A stretch of DNA of 64,000 nucleotides, from NCBI RefSeq assembly GCF_030272615.1, contig NC_081407.1, forward strand, positions 142,232,897 through 142,296,896, read 5' to 3'. The position numbers and the translations under genes are program-made. The stretch is from Cryptomeria japonica (taxonomy: Eukaryota > Streptophyta > Pinopsida > Cupressales > Cupressaceae). Below are positions 22,011 to 33,686 of this stretch, piece by piece. The notes beneath the pieces were generated by a model. It did no database searches. It saw only the letters and a program-made list of their open reading frames with translations, and was not told the DNA's origin. How positions within the stretch are numbered: position 1 is the stretch's first letter; each line of letters begins with the position of its first letter.

Positions 22011-23480
22011 AGTTCTCCCGTAAACCTGAGCTTAGAGTGGAGGTTATAATCAGACTGTACCTATGGCATCTTGGCAAATGAGGTGAAAGCATTGTTTGTG
22101 AGAACATTTTCCTCCTCTTCCGTCCACAAAAAAGAGAGCGTGGTCTAGAGCAATCTCTGTCTCTTGCTCCATTGACATACTGCATTTGAGCGATCAGTGA
22201 GGCATTATCCATACCTGGAGAAGCATAGACCCCAACATCTGGGCTCATTCCTTGGCTTATTTGTTCTGTGACCTTCCATTGTAGATTTCCTCTTGGACAG
22301 TTCCTTGGCATATGAGCATCACTGCAAGGAAAGCACCAGGAATTGGTATCGTCCGCTAGATTATTCTGGCCAACAATCAACTCTTTGTTATGGTTAGGGG
22401 GAATGTCTTACAGAGGGGTTGGAACAGGGACAAGTTGGTTATTAGGTTGTCCTTGATTAGCTCTTATACCACCCTGATATCGGTTTGGGTGGTAAGGAGG
22501 TCTCTCACCCTAATAATTTTGGGAAGGGGTTTAGCAAGAGTTTGTTGCCTCTTGAGGTTAATGATTTCATTCGAAAAAGGTCTAAGCAAATTCTTCATAT
22601 CACTTACCTCTGCGACCAGGGTAGAAGAAGTGGAAGTACTCGCTTGCTGAGCATTTGGGTACATATACATGGATTGAGGGGCGGAGGTGCTTAGATATGG
22701 TGGCTCAAGTGCTTGTCTTGTTAGTTCTAGAAAAATAAAAATGGGTGGCCTCGGAGGAAGCTTTCCTACATCAATTAGGTTATTTTTCGCCTGAACGGCT
22801 AGCTCATAAGAGTTCGGAACAATGCTACCTCCCAAGGACTGGATCATGACAGATATATCTGAATTGAAAGCTTTTAGGTAGAAAAAAAAGGCATATCTAC
22901 TGGAGGCCAAGCTGATAAGGGTATTATCTATCATGTCTTTTAGAATCTGGTGTCTAATTCAATTATAGCCTCTTGTAGAGCCCTTCTTATCATTATTATT
23001 TGTTGCATAAGAGAAGATCTATCCCCCTTCTCGATAAATCGTTCAAAAAAATGATCTCCCAGCTGGTCCCAGCTTCCTATTGAGTTTGGTGTGAAAGATG
23101 TGTACCGGTCTTGTGATTTTCCCTTGAAAGAAGATGCAAGAAATCTTAACGCTACATTTTGTTCTGTGACATTATGTACAATGCACACGTTGGCCATGTC
23201 TTCAAATGCTCCTCGGGGTCTTAGAACCATCCCTTGTGAATTTCGGTAATATTTTTAATGAGAAAGTAGGGATAGCACCCCATTGAGCAAGAGGGGTTGG
23301 TGGGATAAGAGGACTTCCATTATCCCAAGCGACAAAATTTCTTGCAAGTTGAACTACCATTTGAATGTGAGCTTTCTAGATAGGGATTTGTGCTCCAATT
23401 CTTGATACTTCTTGGACCACAAATAGGGGTGGTAATAATAAGCTCAGATTTGCTGCAGATTAACTCCTAGTGATTGGCCT
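22006..23480 (-). pseudogene. Gypsy gag, element G
   Basis: The capsid part shows LPKFTRDGS (about 23230-23260), DRYTSFTPNSIGSWDQLGDHF and FIEKGDRSSLMQQI, typical of Retrotrans_gag. A spacer with proline-rich segments follows, then one CCHC zinc knuckle of the form CFPCSDAHMPRNC (near 22320). The gene is divided over several frames. The N-terminus near 23480 is uncertain because no clear ATG was found. Confidence 0.82.
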
Positions 23481-24650
23481 ATGGCTCATACACTCTCTTT
23501 AAACATAAGCAAAATGGTCCCACCAAGCATGCTAGAAAAACAACTATTGATCAATAAAAATACTTCAATGAAAACAGCCTTATGGGAAACTCAGTGATGG
23601 GGAACCTATGCGTGTCCACTGAGTGACCTCCGGGATTTTAGAAGTCATCTCTTAGTACATGGGGGGAGAAAAGGGAAAGAATATACAACTTAAAGCAAAA
23701 CTATTCTATAGCAATGCGCTGAAATGATTTTAGTATACTATAAGCACAGAGAAACTTCACAACGTGCAACTCTAAGGCTCATTCAACAATCTACATGCCT
23801 AGAGAATTGAGATTGAAATATAAACAACAACTCATTTAACATAAAGCAATAAACGTCATTCATCCACTAGATAACAATTTCAAAACATAGTTTAATCTAC
23901 AGAGCCTCACAACATATATTCCTAAAGTTATACTAAATTACAAAATGCATAGAAAGATGTTCTTACACACTGAAATCTAGTGATCATAAAGGCCAAAGGC
24001 ACAATTTTACCATTGCGGTCTCAAAAGCACAATCACAAATTAAAGGCATAATTCTCCTAGCAATTGTATATATTTTTTTCCAAAATTCTAAACACTTACA
24101 AAAGCAAAAAGCATTACTTAAATAGAAACGGGCCAACGGCCTGGCAGAGAGAATGGAGAGAGAAAACAAAACCAAAAAATTATCGGCAGCACCATTAGCA
24201 ACTGTCAAAATACCTTATCAAAAGCTGGATTAAGACAGCTTCAGCCTCTAGCACAACTACCACCAAATCTTCCACCAACGGATCAAAAAGAAAGAATCTG
24301 CAACTGACATTCAACCACATGTTGTTGGCAACAAACATCCCATTACCTCAAAAAAAAAACAAGTTCACCCAGCGGTTGCTTCAAATGCAACATGGCAGCA
24401 GGAGGGAGCTCCCTCGGGATGAAACAAAAATGCATAAGACACCTCACGAAGATCTTCCACGCAGCATGAACGCCAACACCTTATAAAGACGTGGGCCCAC
24501 CAACATAGAGCAAAAAAATAACATGCCATGTGTCAGCATCTCTCAGCACCTTGACAACGGGAAAAAGAAAGTCCGAACAACGTGAGTCATGCCACCACGT
24601 GGAAGATGTGAGGAAGCAAAAATAGAACTCCAACTAGAGGAAAAATTAAA
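23481..24650 (-). repeat. Probable 5' LTR and leader of element G
   Basis: There is no coding frame. On the minus strand a TATA-like TTTATAAGG lies near 24480-24488, with G-box-type CACGTGG about 110 bases upstream (near 24597), a plausible LTR promoter. A short stem CTCAGTG/CACTGAG occurs at 23593-23626 in the leader. I could not define the LTR ends or primer site, so the extent is inferred from position between gag of G and element J. Confidence 0.45.
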
Positions 24651-24656
24651 AACAGC

Positions 24657-25930
24657 TCCTCAAAAGGGAAACGGTAGAGGAAAGTCTATAGATATGATTG
24701 ACATTAGTTTAATCAATGCTTTACTATACACATTAAGATATTCTACTGTAGCCTCTTCTAGTGTTCTCTTATCAAAGTCATCAAAATTGTCATAACACTC
24801 AGATAGTGGTTTCAAATTACCATTCTTAATAACTTCATTTACAATCTGCTCTAATGTCATAGTAAATTTTCCTTGTTTCAAAGCTTAATCAAACTTAGAT
24901 GCCTTAGGTTTCTTACTAGATCTTGTTTTACTGGTAGGCTTCTCCTTTGAGATCTTGGTAACTTTAAGAGTTTGAGCCTTCATTTCCTTCATGGTTTTAT
25001 CATATTCAGTCTCTTCTTCATATACAGTCACAAATCTGACTATCTTCTTCTTCTTCTCACCACGAGATGGCTTGATTGAAGACTTGGGTTGACTTGCTGA
25101 CTTTGCAACATCAGAGGAGGGAGTTGTGCTTCTGACTTGCCTTGGCTTACGCTTTGATGCTTCTGGTTTTACTTCCTTCTTCATAGATTTCTCTTTTGAG
25201 AGAATATTTTCTTCTCTATCTTTTTGGATAGCTTCCTTAGTTATTTCCATACTCACTACAAAAGCCTCTACTTCCTTTTGAACCTTCTTCTGAATCACCG
25301 GTTTCTTAAACTGTTGATGAAGTTTTAAACATTTCTCCTTGTATGTTTTGAATCTTTCCTCATTAGGATCCATTGGTTTTCTCAACATATGTTGTGCATA
25401 CAGTTCCAGAATTTGTTCTTCAACCTCATAGCCCATAGGCATGACCCATATGGTTCGGAGCTCTAGAACTTCCAGCAAACACTGATCAGTATCTACCATG
25501 AAGCAAATAGTATCTTGCTATTTTTCTACATCAGACTTAGGTATCATTTCCCTATCATGCATTTCCTATTGAAAGTTCTTGAAATAATCCCATAAATTCT
25601 TTCTTTGGACCTTAGAGTCACTGGAATTGTACAAATGTTCCCAAATTTGAACTCCTACAGGTTTGTCAAATGCCCATTCCATTGAACCAACACCTAGAAC
25701 CTCTTTCATAAAGTAGAGAAATAGACATAGAAGCAGTGTTCCAAATTTGAAAGGGTGTTTCTTATTTTATTTGATATTATTAACATTCTCAATAAGCTCA
25801 CTCTAGAGCAGTTCACAAAGATCATATTTCTTGTTCTCTCTCATCTTCTCATATGCATTATAAATGGCAGTACCAGAAAAAAAAATTTCTCTGCTAGAAA
25901 AATAGATTTTGTACCCAATGACCATAGATG
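24657..25930 (-). pseudogene. Element J accessory ORF, C-terminal block
   Basis: This is the distal part of the long minus-strand ORF of J. It shows GYKIYFSSREIFFSG just after the B insertion, then HPFKFGTLLLCLFLYF, DKPVGVQIWEHLYN, and from 25499 down a stretch rich in K, E and S (IQKKVQKEVEAF, SKRKPRQVRS, KKKKIVRFVTVYEEETEYD), likely disordered or coiled. The end carries TLEQIVNEVIKNG and CYDNFDDFDKRTLEEATVEY. I recognise no catalytic motif. Its FKF...PVG-W block resembles part of the ORF in D. Several stops occur. Confidence 0.6.
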
Positions 25931-25935
25931 CTAAC

Positions 25936-27405
25936 TACTGGCATATTGGCATAACTAATAATGTAAATGGATATTGGCATAGCTATTGATGATATTGATG
26001 AATCGGTATAAGGATTGTTGGTGATGATATAGTTGAGATGTTGTTTGATGACTTGATGATCAGTTTGTGTTGTCATTGATGGCAACTATGGTTACATTGT
26101 TGTATCATGTTATCTAAGTCGTCTATGATTGACCGGAAAGCTATGGAATGGATTTGACAGTTAACTGGCAAATAGGACTTTAACCGATAAATGTGAAACT
26201 GTGTTATGCTTAAGTAATTGGATCTAGAGATTGTTGAAGAATTTGGTGTTGCGGTTTGGAATATGCGTTTGTAACATTGTAATGAGGTTATGACTGGAAC
26301 TGCATCATGTTTTGGCTACCGAAAGTCATGTTTGTGATTGACTGATGTATTTTTGTAGAGTTTTAGTAGGGTTTAAGAACCGATATTCAAATCTTATAAC
26401 CGGTAATGATTTGGAGTTTGGCGGTGTATTACATTATGTTTGTAAGATGGTGATGACATGGATGAATCCATGTGAAGTGATAAGATGTTGTTTTGGCACG
26501 TACAAAGAGCGAATTTCTTGGGAATGAGTGAAGTGCTTAGTAGAATGAGCTAAGGGTTTGAAAGTGTATTAGATTGATGTGTGGTGATCATTCAACGGTT
26601 GTAATTGATTTGTAATTTGTTGTAATGATCTATATAATGATATGTAATGATTTGTAAAGATTTGTGATGATCTATGATGTAAATCTTTGTATGAGGTTAG
26701 GGTTCTGTAACCGACTAAGTCGTAAAGTCTATTTAGGGTAAGTTTGTGATGATTTACTGTGTCGGTGATCAAAACAAGAGTGTGTGGCCAGACCAATGTG
26801 TGTGTCTGCAAGAGAGAAGCAGACTGGAGAAGAAAAGGATCTGTAAAAGCAAGCAGAGAGTCTTATTTTTAGATCATACATCTGTTGTTCCCTAACAGTT
26901 GCTGGAGACTCAAAATCCTTTAATCGGGTAGGTCCTGATAGGCCTAATTATATAAATCCCTTCACCAGGTGAATCATTAGCTTGGGTTCTAAATCCATTC
27001 ACAAGGTTACTCCTAACAGACTAAAGCTCCTAATAGGGTTGAGTTAAATCCCTTAATTGGAGTACTCCTAATAGGGTCTGCTCCTAACCAGGCATAATTA
27101 TAAGCTCCTAATCGGGCTAGGGTCCTAACAAGGCGAATTCCAAAAGAGCGCCAAAATCTTGTGGGTACCAATTCCCATCGTGGTTTTTCCCATTTGGGTT
27201 TCCACATGAAAATCCTGGTGTTCATGTGTTGAGTTGATATATTTCTATTACATGCATGTTGATGAACACTTAGAAGAACAATTATTACCGGTACTGTTTA
27301 TGAGTTGTTTTGAAAGAATTTTATGTTGATTGTTAAATTTTTAAAGTTTGTTATCAATAGTGATTCACCCCCCCTCTCAGTATTAGCCATATCCTCTAAA
27401 TAACA
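25936..27405 (+). repeat. 5' LTR of element B (1470 bp)
   Basis: It aligns with 31905-33424 along its length. The start has decayed (TACTGGCATATTGG against TGTTTGCATATTGG); the end ...CTAAATAACA is intact. Motifs: TTGTCATTGATGG near 26070, a TATATAAT near 26631 within GTAATGAT-type short repeats, mini-hairpins at about 26910-27140 (CTCCTAACAGG type), GGTTTTTCCCATTTGGG at 27182-27198, and the C-run with CTCTCAG. It is about 50 bp shorter than the 3' LTR because of two gaps. Confidence 0.93.
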
Positions 27406-27407
27406 AT

Positions 27408-27419
27408 TGGTATTAAAGC
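27408..27419 (+). promoter_or_regulatory. Primer-binding site of element B
   Basis: TGGTATTAAAGC lies just after the LTR. It differs by two bases from TGGTATCAGAGC, the initiator-methionine-tRNA primer site of most plant copia elements. Confidence 0.8.
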
Positions 27420-27473
27420 ATTGGTCCTTTGTGTGCAAAATCTTAACCGCTTGAGGAAAAGATCCGGAGGAAA

Positions 27474-28391
27474 ATGATGAAGAAGGAGGGTCTGAAGTTT
27501 ACTAAGGACAACTACACAATATGGAAAGACAAAATGAATATTTATATCAAAGGTATGGGTTCCCAATTTTGGCAACATGTTACTACTAAATATGTACCCC
27601 CTACTGGTCCTCTATATCCAGATCAGCTTAAGGAGCAGCAGGAAAACAATCAAGCACTGGAAGCCATTGTAAGTGCATTGTCTGATACTAAATGCATTGA
27701 TGTACATGGATTAGAAACTGCATTTGAAGTTTGGGTGAAATTAGAACTAATCTATGTCGGTGACAAAAATGTTCAAAAAGATAAGGAAGACAATCTTAGA
27801 GGTAAATTTGATGATATGAGAATGGTAGAAGGTCAAAATATAGCTCACTATGGACAAAGGATTAAAGAGGTTGTCGGTGGTATTAAAAGTGTTGGAGGAA
27901 AGATTGAAGATGACACTGTTGTAAGTAAGATGCTTAGAACTATTTTACCTTCCTATGCAATCAGAGTTTTTGCTATACAAGATTTAAGGTCAGTAAGTAG
28001 TGATAAGGTCATTGTTGATTCTCTTATTGGTAAACTGACTGCATTTGAATTAAATAGTTTTGGTAAAAGTATTTCTAAGGCATTTGAATAGGTTTTTAAA
28101 GCATCTGTAACTGATGCACTTGTGAGAAAAGGGAAAGATGTATGTCATAGTTATTATTGCAGATCTAGTCATGGCGGTAGCAGAGGAGATAATGATGATG
28201 AAGACAACTTGATGTATTTTGAAGCTCTTCTAGCTAAGAGACTTCCAAGACGCACTGGTAACTATAAAGGTAAACTACCTCTTAAGTGTTTCTCTTGCAA
28301 TAAGATTGGACATACTGCTGCAAATTGACCTAACAGTGATAGAAAGGAGAAGTTTAGAAAATATAAAGGACAAGGGAAGAAACAATGACAA
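27474..28391 (+). pseudogene. Copia gag, element B
   Basis: The ATG at 27474 starts MMKKEGLKFTKDNYTIWKDK, followed by the UBN2-type capsid domain (GLETAFEVWVKLE, RGKFDDMRM, IAHYGQRIKEVVGGI, MLRTILPSYA). A zinc knuckle follows (CFSCNKIGHTAAN, about 28289-28327), whose last cysteine codon is now TGA (28326-28328). Another TAG at 28089-28091 replaces a probable glutamine, and a TGA lies near 28386. The open part before the first stop is 205 codons. Confidence 0.92.
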
Positions 28392-28469
28392 TGTTATGTT
28401 GCAGTTGATGAAGGTGTAACAGATGAGGAAACTGAAGATGATGACAATGAAGATATTGTCTTTGTTGTT

Positions 28470-29340
28470 GTGAAGGAATATCTGACTAATGAAAAGGCTT
28501 TGGTATCTCAGTTTGACTCTAGTTATGAGTGGATAATAGACAGTGGTTGTTCAAATCACAAGACCGTTGATAAGAACAAATTCATATCTCTTGAAGAGTT
28601 TGATGGCAGTGTGGTAAGATTTGGTAATAACTCACCCTGCATGGTAAAAGGTAAAGGATCTATTTCACTGAATGGTAAGAGTAATGCAGATGATGTTTAT
28701 TTGGTTGAAGGATTAAAACATAACTTGTTGAGTGTTGGACAACTAAATGATAAAGGATATCACCTTAAGTTTAAAAAAGGAGTGTGCAGGATCATGGGAT
28801 GCAATGGAGATTTGATTGCTACTGGTAAACAAATTAGAGGTAATGTTTTTCATCTGAATGCTAATGTGAATAGTTGTTTGGTGGCTAAAATTGAAGATAT
28901 TTGGTTGTGGCACAAAAGGTTCTATCATATCAACTTTCATAAATTGATAAAGGTCAGCAAATCAAGTATGGTGAGAGGTATGCCCCAACTTGTTAAACCG
29001 GATAATGTGTTATGCAAATATTGTCAGATGGGTAAGATGACTTTGACATCTTTTAAGAGTAAATATTTTTCTTCAGAGCATATTCTTGATTTAGTGCATA
29101 CTGATCTATGTGATCATATAAAGACTAGAAGTTTTTATGGTGATAAGTATTTTATGATTTTCACTGATGATTTTTCAAGGATGATGTGGGTAGCTTTCTT
29201 GAAGGAGAAATCAGAGGCATTCAGCAAATTCAAGATCTTTAAAGCCCTAGTTGAAAAGGATACTGGCAAGAATCTGAAGTGCTTAAGATCTGACCGGGGT
29301 AGAGAATTTACTTCTGATGAGTTTTACTAGGTATTGTGAA
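28470..29340 (+). pseudogene. Copia protease and integrase N-half, element B
   Basis: The protease active motif WIIDSGCSNHKT lies at about 28530-28566. The pre-integrase zinc region follows (LWHKRFYHINFHKL ... CKYCQMGK), then the integrase core with D in LVHTDLCDH and D in LRSDRGREFTS. The 286-codon frame ends in a TAG at 29328-29330, apparently after a frame change, since coding continues as RYCEEHGIKKQMSAPRTPQ in another frame. Confidence 0.93.
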
Positions 29341-30080
29341 GAACATGGAATAAAGAAGCAGATGTCAGCACCTAGGACTCCACAGTAGAGTGGCATTGCA
29401 AAGAGGAGAAATGGAACAATAGTGGAAGCTTCTAGAACAATGTTGATACAAGGAGATGTTCCAAAAATATTTTGGAGAGAAGCAGTTAGCACTACTATTT
29501 ATACTTTGAACCGGATTCTTGTGAACAAAGGTAATGATAAAACACCTTATGAACTTTGGCAGAGTAAGACTCCTAATGTCAGCTACTTTAAAGTTTTTGG
29601 TAGTAGATGTTTTATTAAGAGAGATGATTTTACTAGAAAGTTTGATGTGAAGAGTGATGAAGGGATATTTCTTGGATATTCTACTAAGAGTAAAGCATTC
29701 AAATGTTATAATAAAAGGACAAACAAAATAGTTGAGAGTGTGAATGTTAAAAATGATGAATTTTCTGACAAACTTGATGAGTCCAGCAGATCTGAGTTTG
29801 TTGATGATAAAGAAAAACTTGTGTATATTGAACTGGAAGTGTAGAAGGAAGATGAGCAGAACAATGCATAAATAGGAGCTCAACCGGTAGGCGATGAAGA
29901 AGATGATAAACATAAAGCAGAAAGCATTGCACCGAAAACGGTAATCCCAAGATATGTAAGGCTAAATCATTCAGAAGACAAGATTATAGGTGACAAGAAT
30001 GTTGGTGTGTAGACAAGAAGAAAAATCAGAGAGAATTCATGTCTGATTTCAACTATTGAGACGAAGATTGTTAGAGAAGC
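29328..30080 (+). pseudogene. Copia integrase C-half and linker, element B
   Basis: This continues the integrase after a frame change. There is a TAG at 29386-29388 (glutamine expected), then GIAKRRNGT, where the catalytic glutamate (usually AERKN) is lysine, as in element A. WREAVSTTIYTLNRIL and KSDEGIFLGYSTKSKAFKCY are the C-terminal core. An acidic linker follows with stops at 29842 (TAG) and 29869 (TAA). Confidence 0.9.
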
Positions 30081-30081
30081 T

Positions 30082-31591
30082 TTGAAAGATGAAGACTGGT
30101 TGAATGCAATGAATGAAGAACTTGACCAGATTGAGAAGAACAATACATGGTCTCTTGTTCCTAGATCGGAAGACAAAAATATTATTGGGACAAAATGGGT
30201 ATTCAGAAACAAACTTAATGAGGATGGTGAAGTTGTTAGAAATAAGTCGCGGTTGGTTTGCAAAGGGTATGCACAAGAAGAAGGTGAAGACTATGGTGAA
30301 ACCTTTGCACCGATGGAAAGACTTGAAGGTGTTAGAATGTTGCTTGCCTTTGCTGCTTTTAAAGGATTTAAGGTATATCAGATGGACGTTAAATTAGCTT
30401 TTCTGAATGGTATCTTGGAAGAAGTATATATAGAACAACTCGATGGTTTTGCATTGACCAGTGAAGATGAAAATATGGTTTGTGAACTACACAAGTCACT
30501 ATATGGATTGAAGCAAGCTCCTAGAGCATGGTTTGAAAGATTGCATGCACATCTGATCAAGATAGGATTCCGGAGAACCAGTGAAGACAGTAACATATAT
30601 TTGAAGACTGATGGAAACAAAATGTTACTTGCTGAAGTTTTTGTTGATGATAGAATATTTGGTGGAAATGATGACATGTATGTCTTTTGTAGATGAAATA
30701 AAGAAAGAATTTGAGATGTATCTTATCGGTGAGATAAAATTCTTTATTGGTTTACAGATTCAACAATTGGAAAATGGAATATTTATCTGTTAAACTAAGT
30801 ATGTAAAAGAAGTCTTGAAAACTTTTGGCATGGAAGATTGTAAACTAGTTGGTACTCTGATGGTGACAGGTTGTAAATTATCAAAACAAGATGATTCATC
30901 ATCTGTGGATGAGAAAGAATATAGTTCTATGATTGGAAAGTTGCATTATGTTGTTCACAGTAGACCGGACATTGCACATGTTGTTGGATTGGTTGCAAAA
31001 TTTCAAAAAGATCCTAAGGAGACACACACGATAGCGGTAAAAAGGATATTCAGGTATTTGAAAGAAACAATTGATTATGGTTTGTGGTATCCTTACAATG
31101 ATAATTTTTGTTTAAAAGTTTTCACAGATGCACACTGGTCTGGAAATGTTGATGACTAGAAAAGCACAACCGGTGGAGCTTTCTTTTTAGGAGAAAGATT
31201 GGTGTCCTGGATAAGCAAGAAACAATCTTGTATTTCACAATCTACAGCTGAAGCAGAATATGTGGCAGCATCAATGAATTGTACTTAGGCTATATGGATG
31301 AGACATTTTTTGGAAGGTTAAAAGGAAGACATGTTTGAACCAGTGACTATTCATTGTGATAACACTAGTGCTATTAATATTTCAAAAAATCTTGTATTAC
31401 ATACAAGAACAAAGAACATTGAGTTGAAGTATCACTTTTTGAGGGAAAGAGTACAGGAGAAGAAAATAAGAATGGAATATGTGTCTAGCAAAAAGCAATT
31501 AGCAGATGTATTCACTAAACCTTTTCCTAAGACAACCTTTGAATATCTCGGAGGTAGATTAGGGTTTGTACCCCTGCACAAGATCAACTAA
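30082..31591 (+). pseudogene. Copia RT and RNase H, element B
   Basis: RT: GTKWVFRNKLNEDGEV, QMDVKLAFLNG, YGLKQAPRAWFERL and the active site FVDDRIFGG. A frame change follows near 30680. RNase H: FTDAHWSGNVDD (the second aspartate is histidine), AEAEYVAAS, DNTSAINISKN, ending LGFVPLHKIN at 31591. Stops are at 30791 (TAA), about 31157 (TAG) and 31286 (TAG). Two of these positions are also stops in element A (1591 and 2086). Confidence 0.93.
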
Positions 31592-31659
31592 GATGTTGGT
31601 GATGCATCAATCTAGTGAATTCATTGAATATCTTTCAATTTTGGATTGATGTGAAGTGG

Positions 31660-31904
31660 GCTACTCCTCAGGGGGAGCAGCTATGATGAGATAAACAGAG
31701 ATGGCAGCAGCAAAGATGAAGACAGCAGAGGTATTTGCACCTTTGGCATTGTTGTCAAAGGGGGAGAAGAATTAGTTGACACTCAACCATGAGAAGAAGA
31801 ACTAGATAACCGACAGAAGAAATACAAAGGAGATGTTGAGCAGAAGAGTTCAGTTCAACATGATGAGGTTTTTCAGTGTTGTCATCAATGCCAAAGGGGG
31901 AGAA
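31660..31904 (+). promoter_or_regulatory. Multiplied polypurine tracts, element B
   Basis: There are three purine tracts: CAGGGGGAGCAG near 31671, CAAAGGGGGAGAAG near 31757, and CCAAAGGGGGAGAA at 31891-31904 directly before the LTR. The last two follow CATTGTTGT or CATCAATG stretches that can partly pair with them. Confidence 0.7.
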
Positions 31905-33424
31905 TGTTTGCATATTGGTATAACTGATAATGTGAATGGATATTGGCATAATTGTTGATAATATTGATGAACCAATATAAGGACTATTGGTGATGATATA
32001 GTTGAGATGTTGTTTGATGACTTGATGGTCAGTTTATATTATCATTGATGGAAACTGTGGTTACATTGTTCTATCATGTTATCTAAGTCATCTATGATTG
32101 ACAGGAAAGCTATGGAATGGATTTGACAGTTAACTATCAAATAGGACTTTAACTGGAATGTGAAATTGTGTTATGCTTAAATAATTGGATCTAGATATTG
32201 TTGAAGAATTTAGTGTTGCGGTTTGGAATATGTGTTTGTAACATTGTAATGAGGTTATGACTGGAACCGTATAATGTTTTGGCTACCAAAAGTCATGCTT
32301 GTGATTGACTGATGTATTTTCTGTAGGGTTTTAGTAGGGTTTAAGAACCGGTATTCAAATCTTATAACCGGTAATGATTTTGAGTTTGGTGGTGTATTAC
32401 ATTATGTTTGTAAGATGGTGATGGTGTGGTTGAATCCGCGTGAAGTGATAAGATGTTGTTTTGGCGAGTACAAAGAGAAAATTTCTTGGGAATGAGCGAA
32501 GTGCTTAGTAGAATGAGCTAAGGATTTGAAAGTGTAGCAGATCGATGTGCGGTGATCATTCAACAGCTATAATTGATTTGTAATTTGTTGTAATGATCTA
32601 TATGATAATCTGTAATGATTTGTAAATATCTGTGATGATCTATGATGTAAATCTTAGTATGAGGTTAGGGTTTTGTAACCGACTAAGTTGTAAACTCTAT
32701 TTAATGTAAGTTTGTGATGATTTACTGTGTTGGTGATCAAAAGAAGAGTGTGTGGCCGAACCAGTGTGTGTGTCTGCAAGAGAGAAGCAGATTGGAGCAA
32801 AAAAGAATGTGTACAAGCAAGAAGAGAGTGCTATTTTCAGATCATACATTTGTTGTTCCCTAACAGTTGCAGCAGACTCAAAATCCCTTAATCAGGTAGG
32901 TCCTGAAAGGCCTGATTGTATAAATCCCTTCATCGAGTGACTCATTAGCTTGGGTTTTAAATCATTTCACAAGGTTACTCCTAACAGAGTAAAGCTCCTA
33001 ACAGGGATGAGGTAAATCCCTTAACCAGGGGACTCCTAACAGGGTTTGCTCCTAACCGAGCATTATTGTAAGCTCCTAACTGGGCTAGGCTCCTAACAGG
33101 GCGCATTCTAAAAGAGTGTAAAAACCTTGTGGGTACCAATTCCCACCGTGGTTTTTTCCATTTGGGTTTCCATGTGAGAATCTTGGTGTTCATGTGTTGA
33201 TTGATTTCCTATGTGTTGAGCCGATATCTTTCTATTACATGCATGTTGATGAACACTTAGAAGAACAATTTGATAAATCTGATCAGCAGTATACTTAGAG
33301 TTATTACCGGTACTATTTATGAGTTGTTTTGAAAGAATTTTTTTGTTGATTGTTAAAGTTTTAAAGTTTGTTGTTAATACTAATTCACCCCCCTCTCAGT
33401 ATTAACCAAATCATCTAAATAACA
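31905..33424 (+). repeat. 3' LTR of element B (1520 bp)
   Basis: It starts TGTTTGCATATTGGTATAAC and ends CTAAATAACA, followed by TSD CTAAC. It carries the same motifs as the 5' LTR, including the mini-hairpin array (about 32880-33110) and the GGTTTTTTCCATTTGGG hairpin near 33148-33164. It holds about 50 bases that the 5' LTR lacks, mostly near 33200-33300. Confidence 0.94.
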
Positions 33425-33429
33425 CTAAC

Positions 33430-33681
33430 CTGGTATCATATTCCAGAATATCGTTGATTATCATTGCTCGCTTGTCAAATTTTGATCTCGTTGCATTGAT
33501 CACAATTTCATTCTTCATAGCTTTTGGGGATAGTAGTTCTCCAGTTGCACATAATCCTTTTACGACCTAAATAACTGACTTGGTGATTTTGTGGGGCTTA
33601 TCCAGCCAGATAAATTCATCATGAACTCGGATCAAGATGTACCGGATCCACTGTTGTTCATAAAACATCAGACATTTAACG
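33430..33681 (-). pseudogene. Element J accessory ORF, middle block
   Basis: This short block of host sequence lies between the TSDs of B and C. The minus-strand reading is CLMFYEQQWIRYILIRVHDE, then IWLDKPHKITKS, a stop, then LCATGELLSPKAMKNEI and ATRSKFDKRAMIINDILEYD. The frame links to 48199-48483 on one side and to 25930 on the other. A TAG falls at the C junction. No known domain is recognised. Confidence 0.6.
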
Positions 33682-33686
33682 AACTA

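Larger units (their letters stand above)
16354..24650 (-). mobile_element. Tat-like Ty3/gypsy element G (interrupted by solo LTR H)
   Basis: On the minus strand the order is probable 5' LTR and leader (24650-23481), gag, protease, aRNH, RT, RNase H and integrase (stop at 16411-16413). The aRNH lies before RT and none lies between RNase H and integrase, the reverse of element E. The 3' LTR was not identified; its place is occupied by F and the end of E. Stops and frame changes occur throughout. Confidence 0.85.
25931..33429 (+). mobile_element. Copia element B, full length with TSD CTAAC
   Basis: This is a complete insertion: TSD CTAAC (25931-25935), 5' LTR (25936-27405), primer site, gag, protease, integrase, RT, RNase H, polypurine tracts, 3' LTR (31905-33424) and TSD CTAAC (33425-33429). 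It interrupts the minus-strand accessory ORF of J, whose frame resumes on the other side. The genes carry several stops and frame changes, so the copy is inactive, but every domain is recognisable. Confidence 0.95.

Noticed and set aside
23593-23626. CTCAGTG/CACTGAG stem as a terminator
   Set aside because: Short stem in an LTR leader of a eukaryotic element; no terminator role expected.
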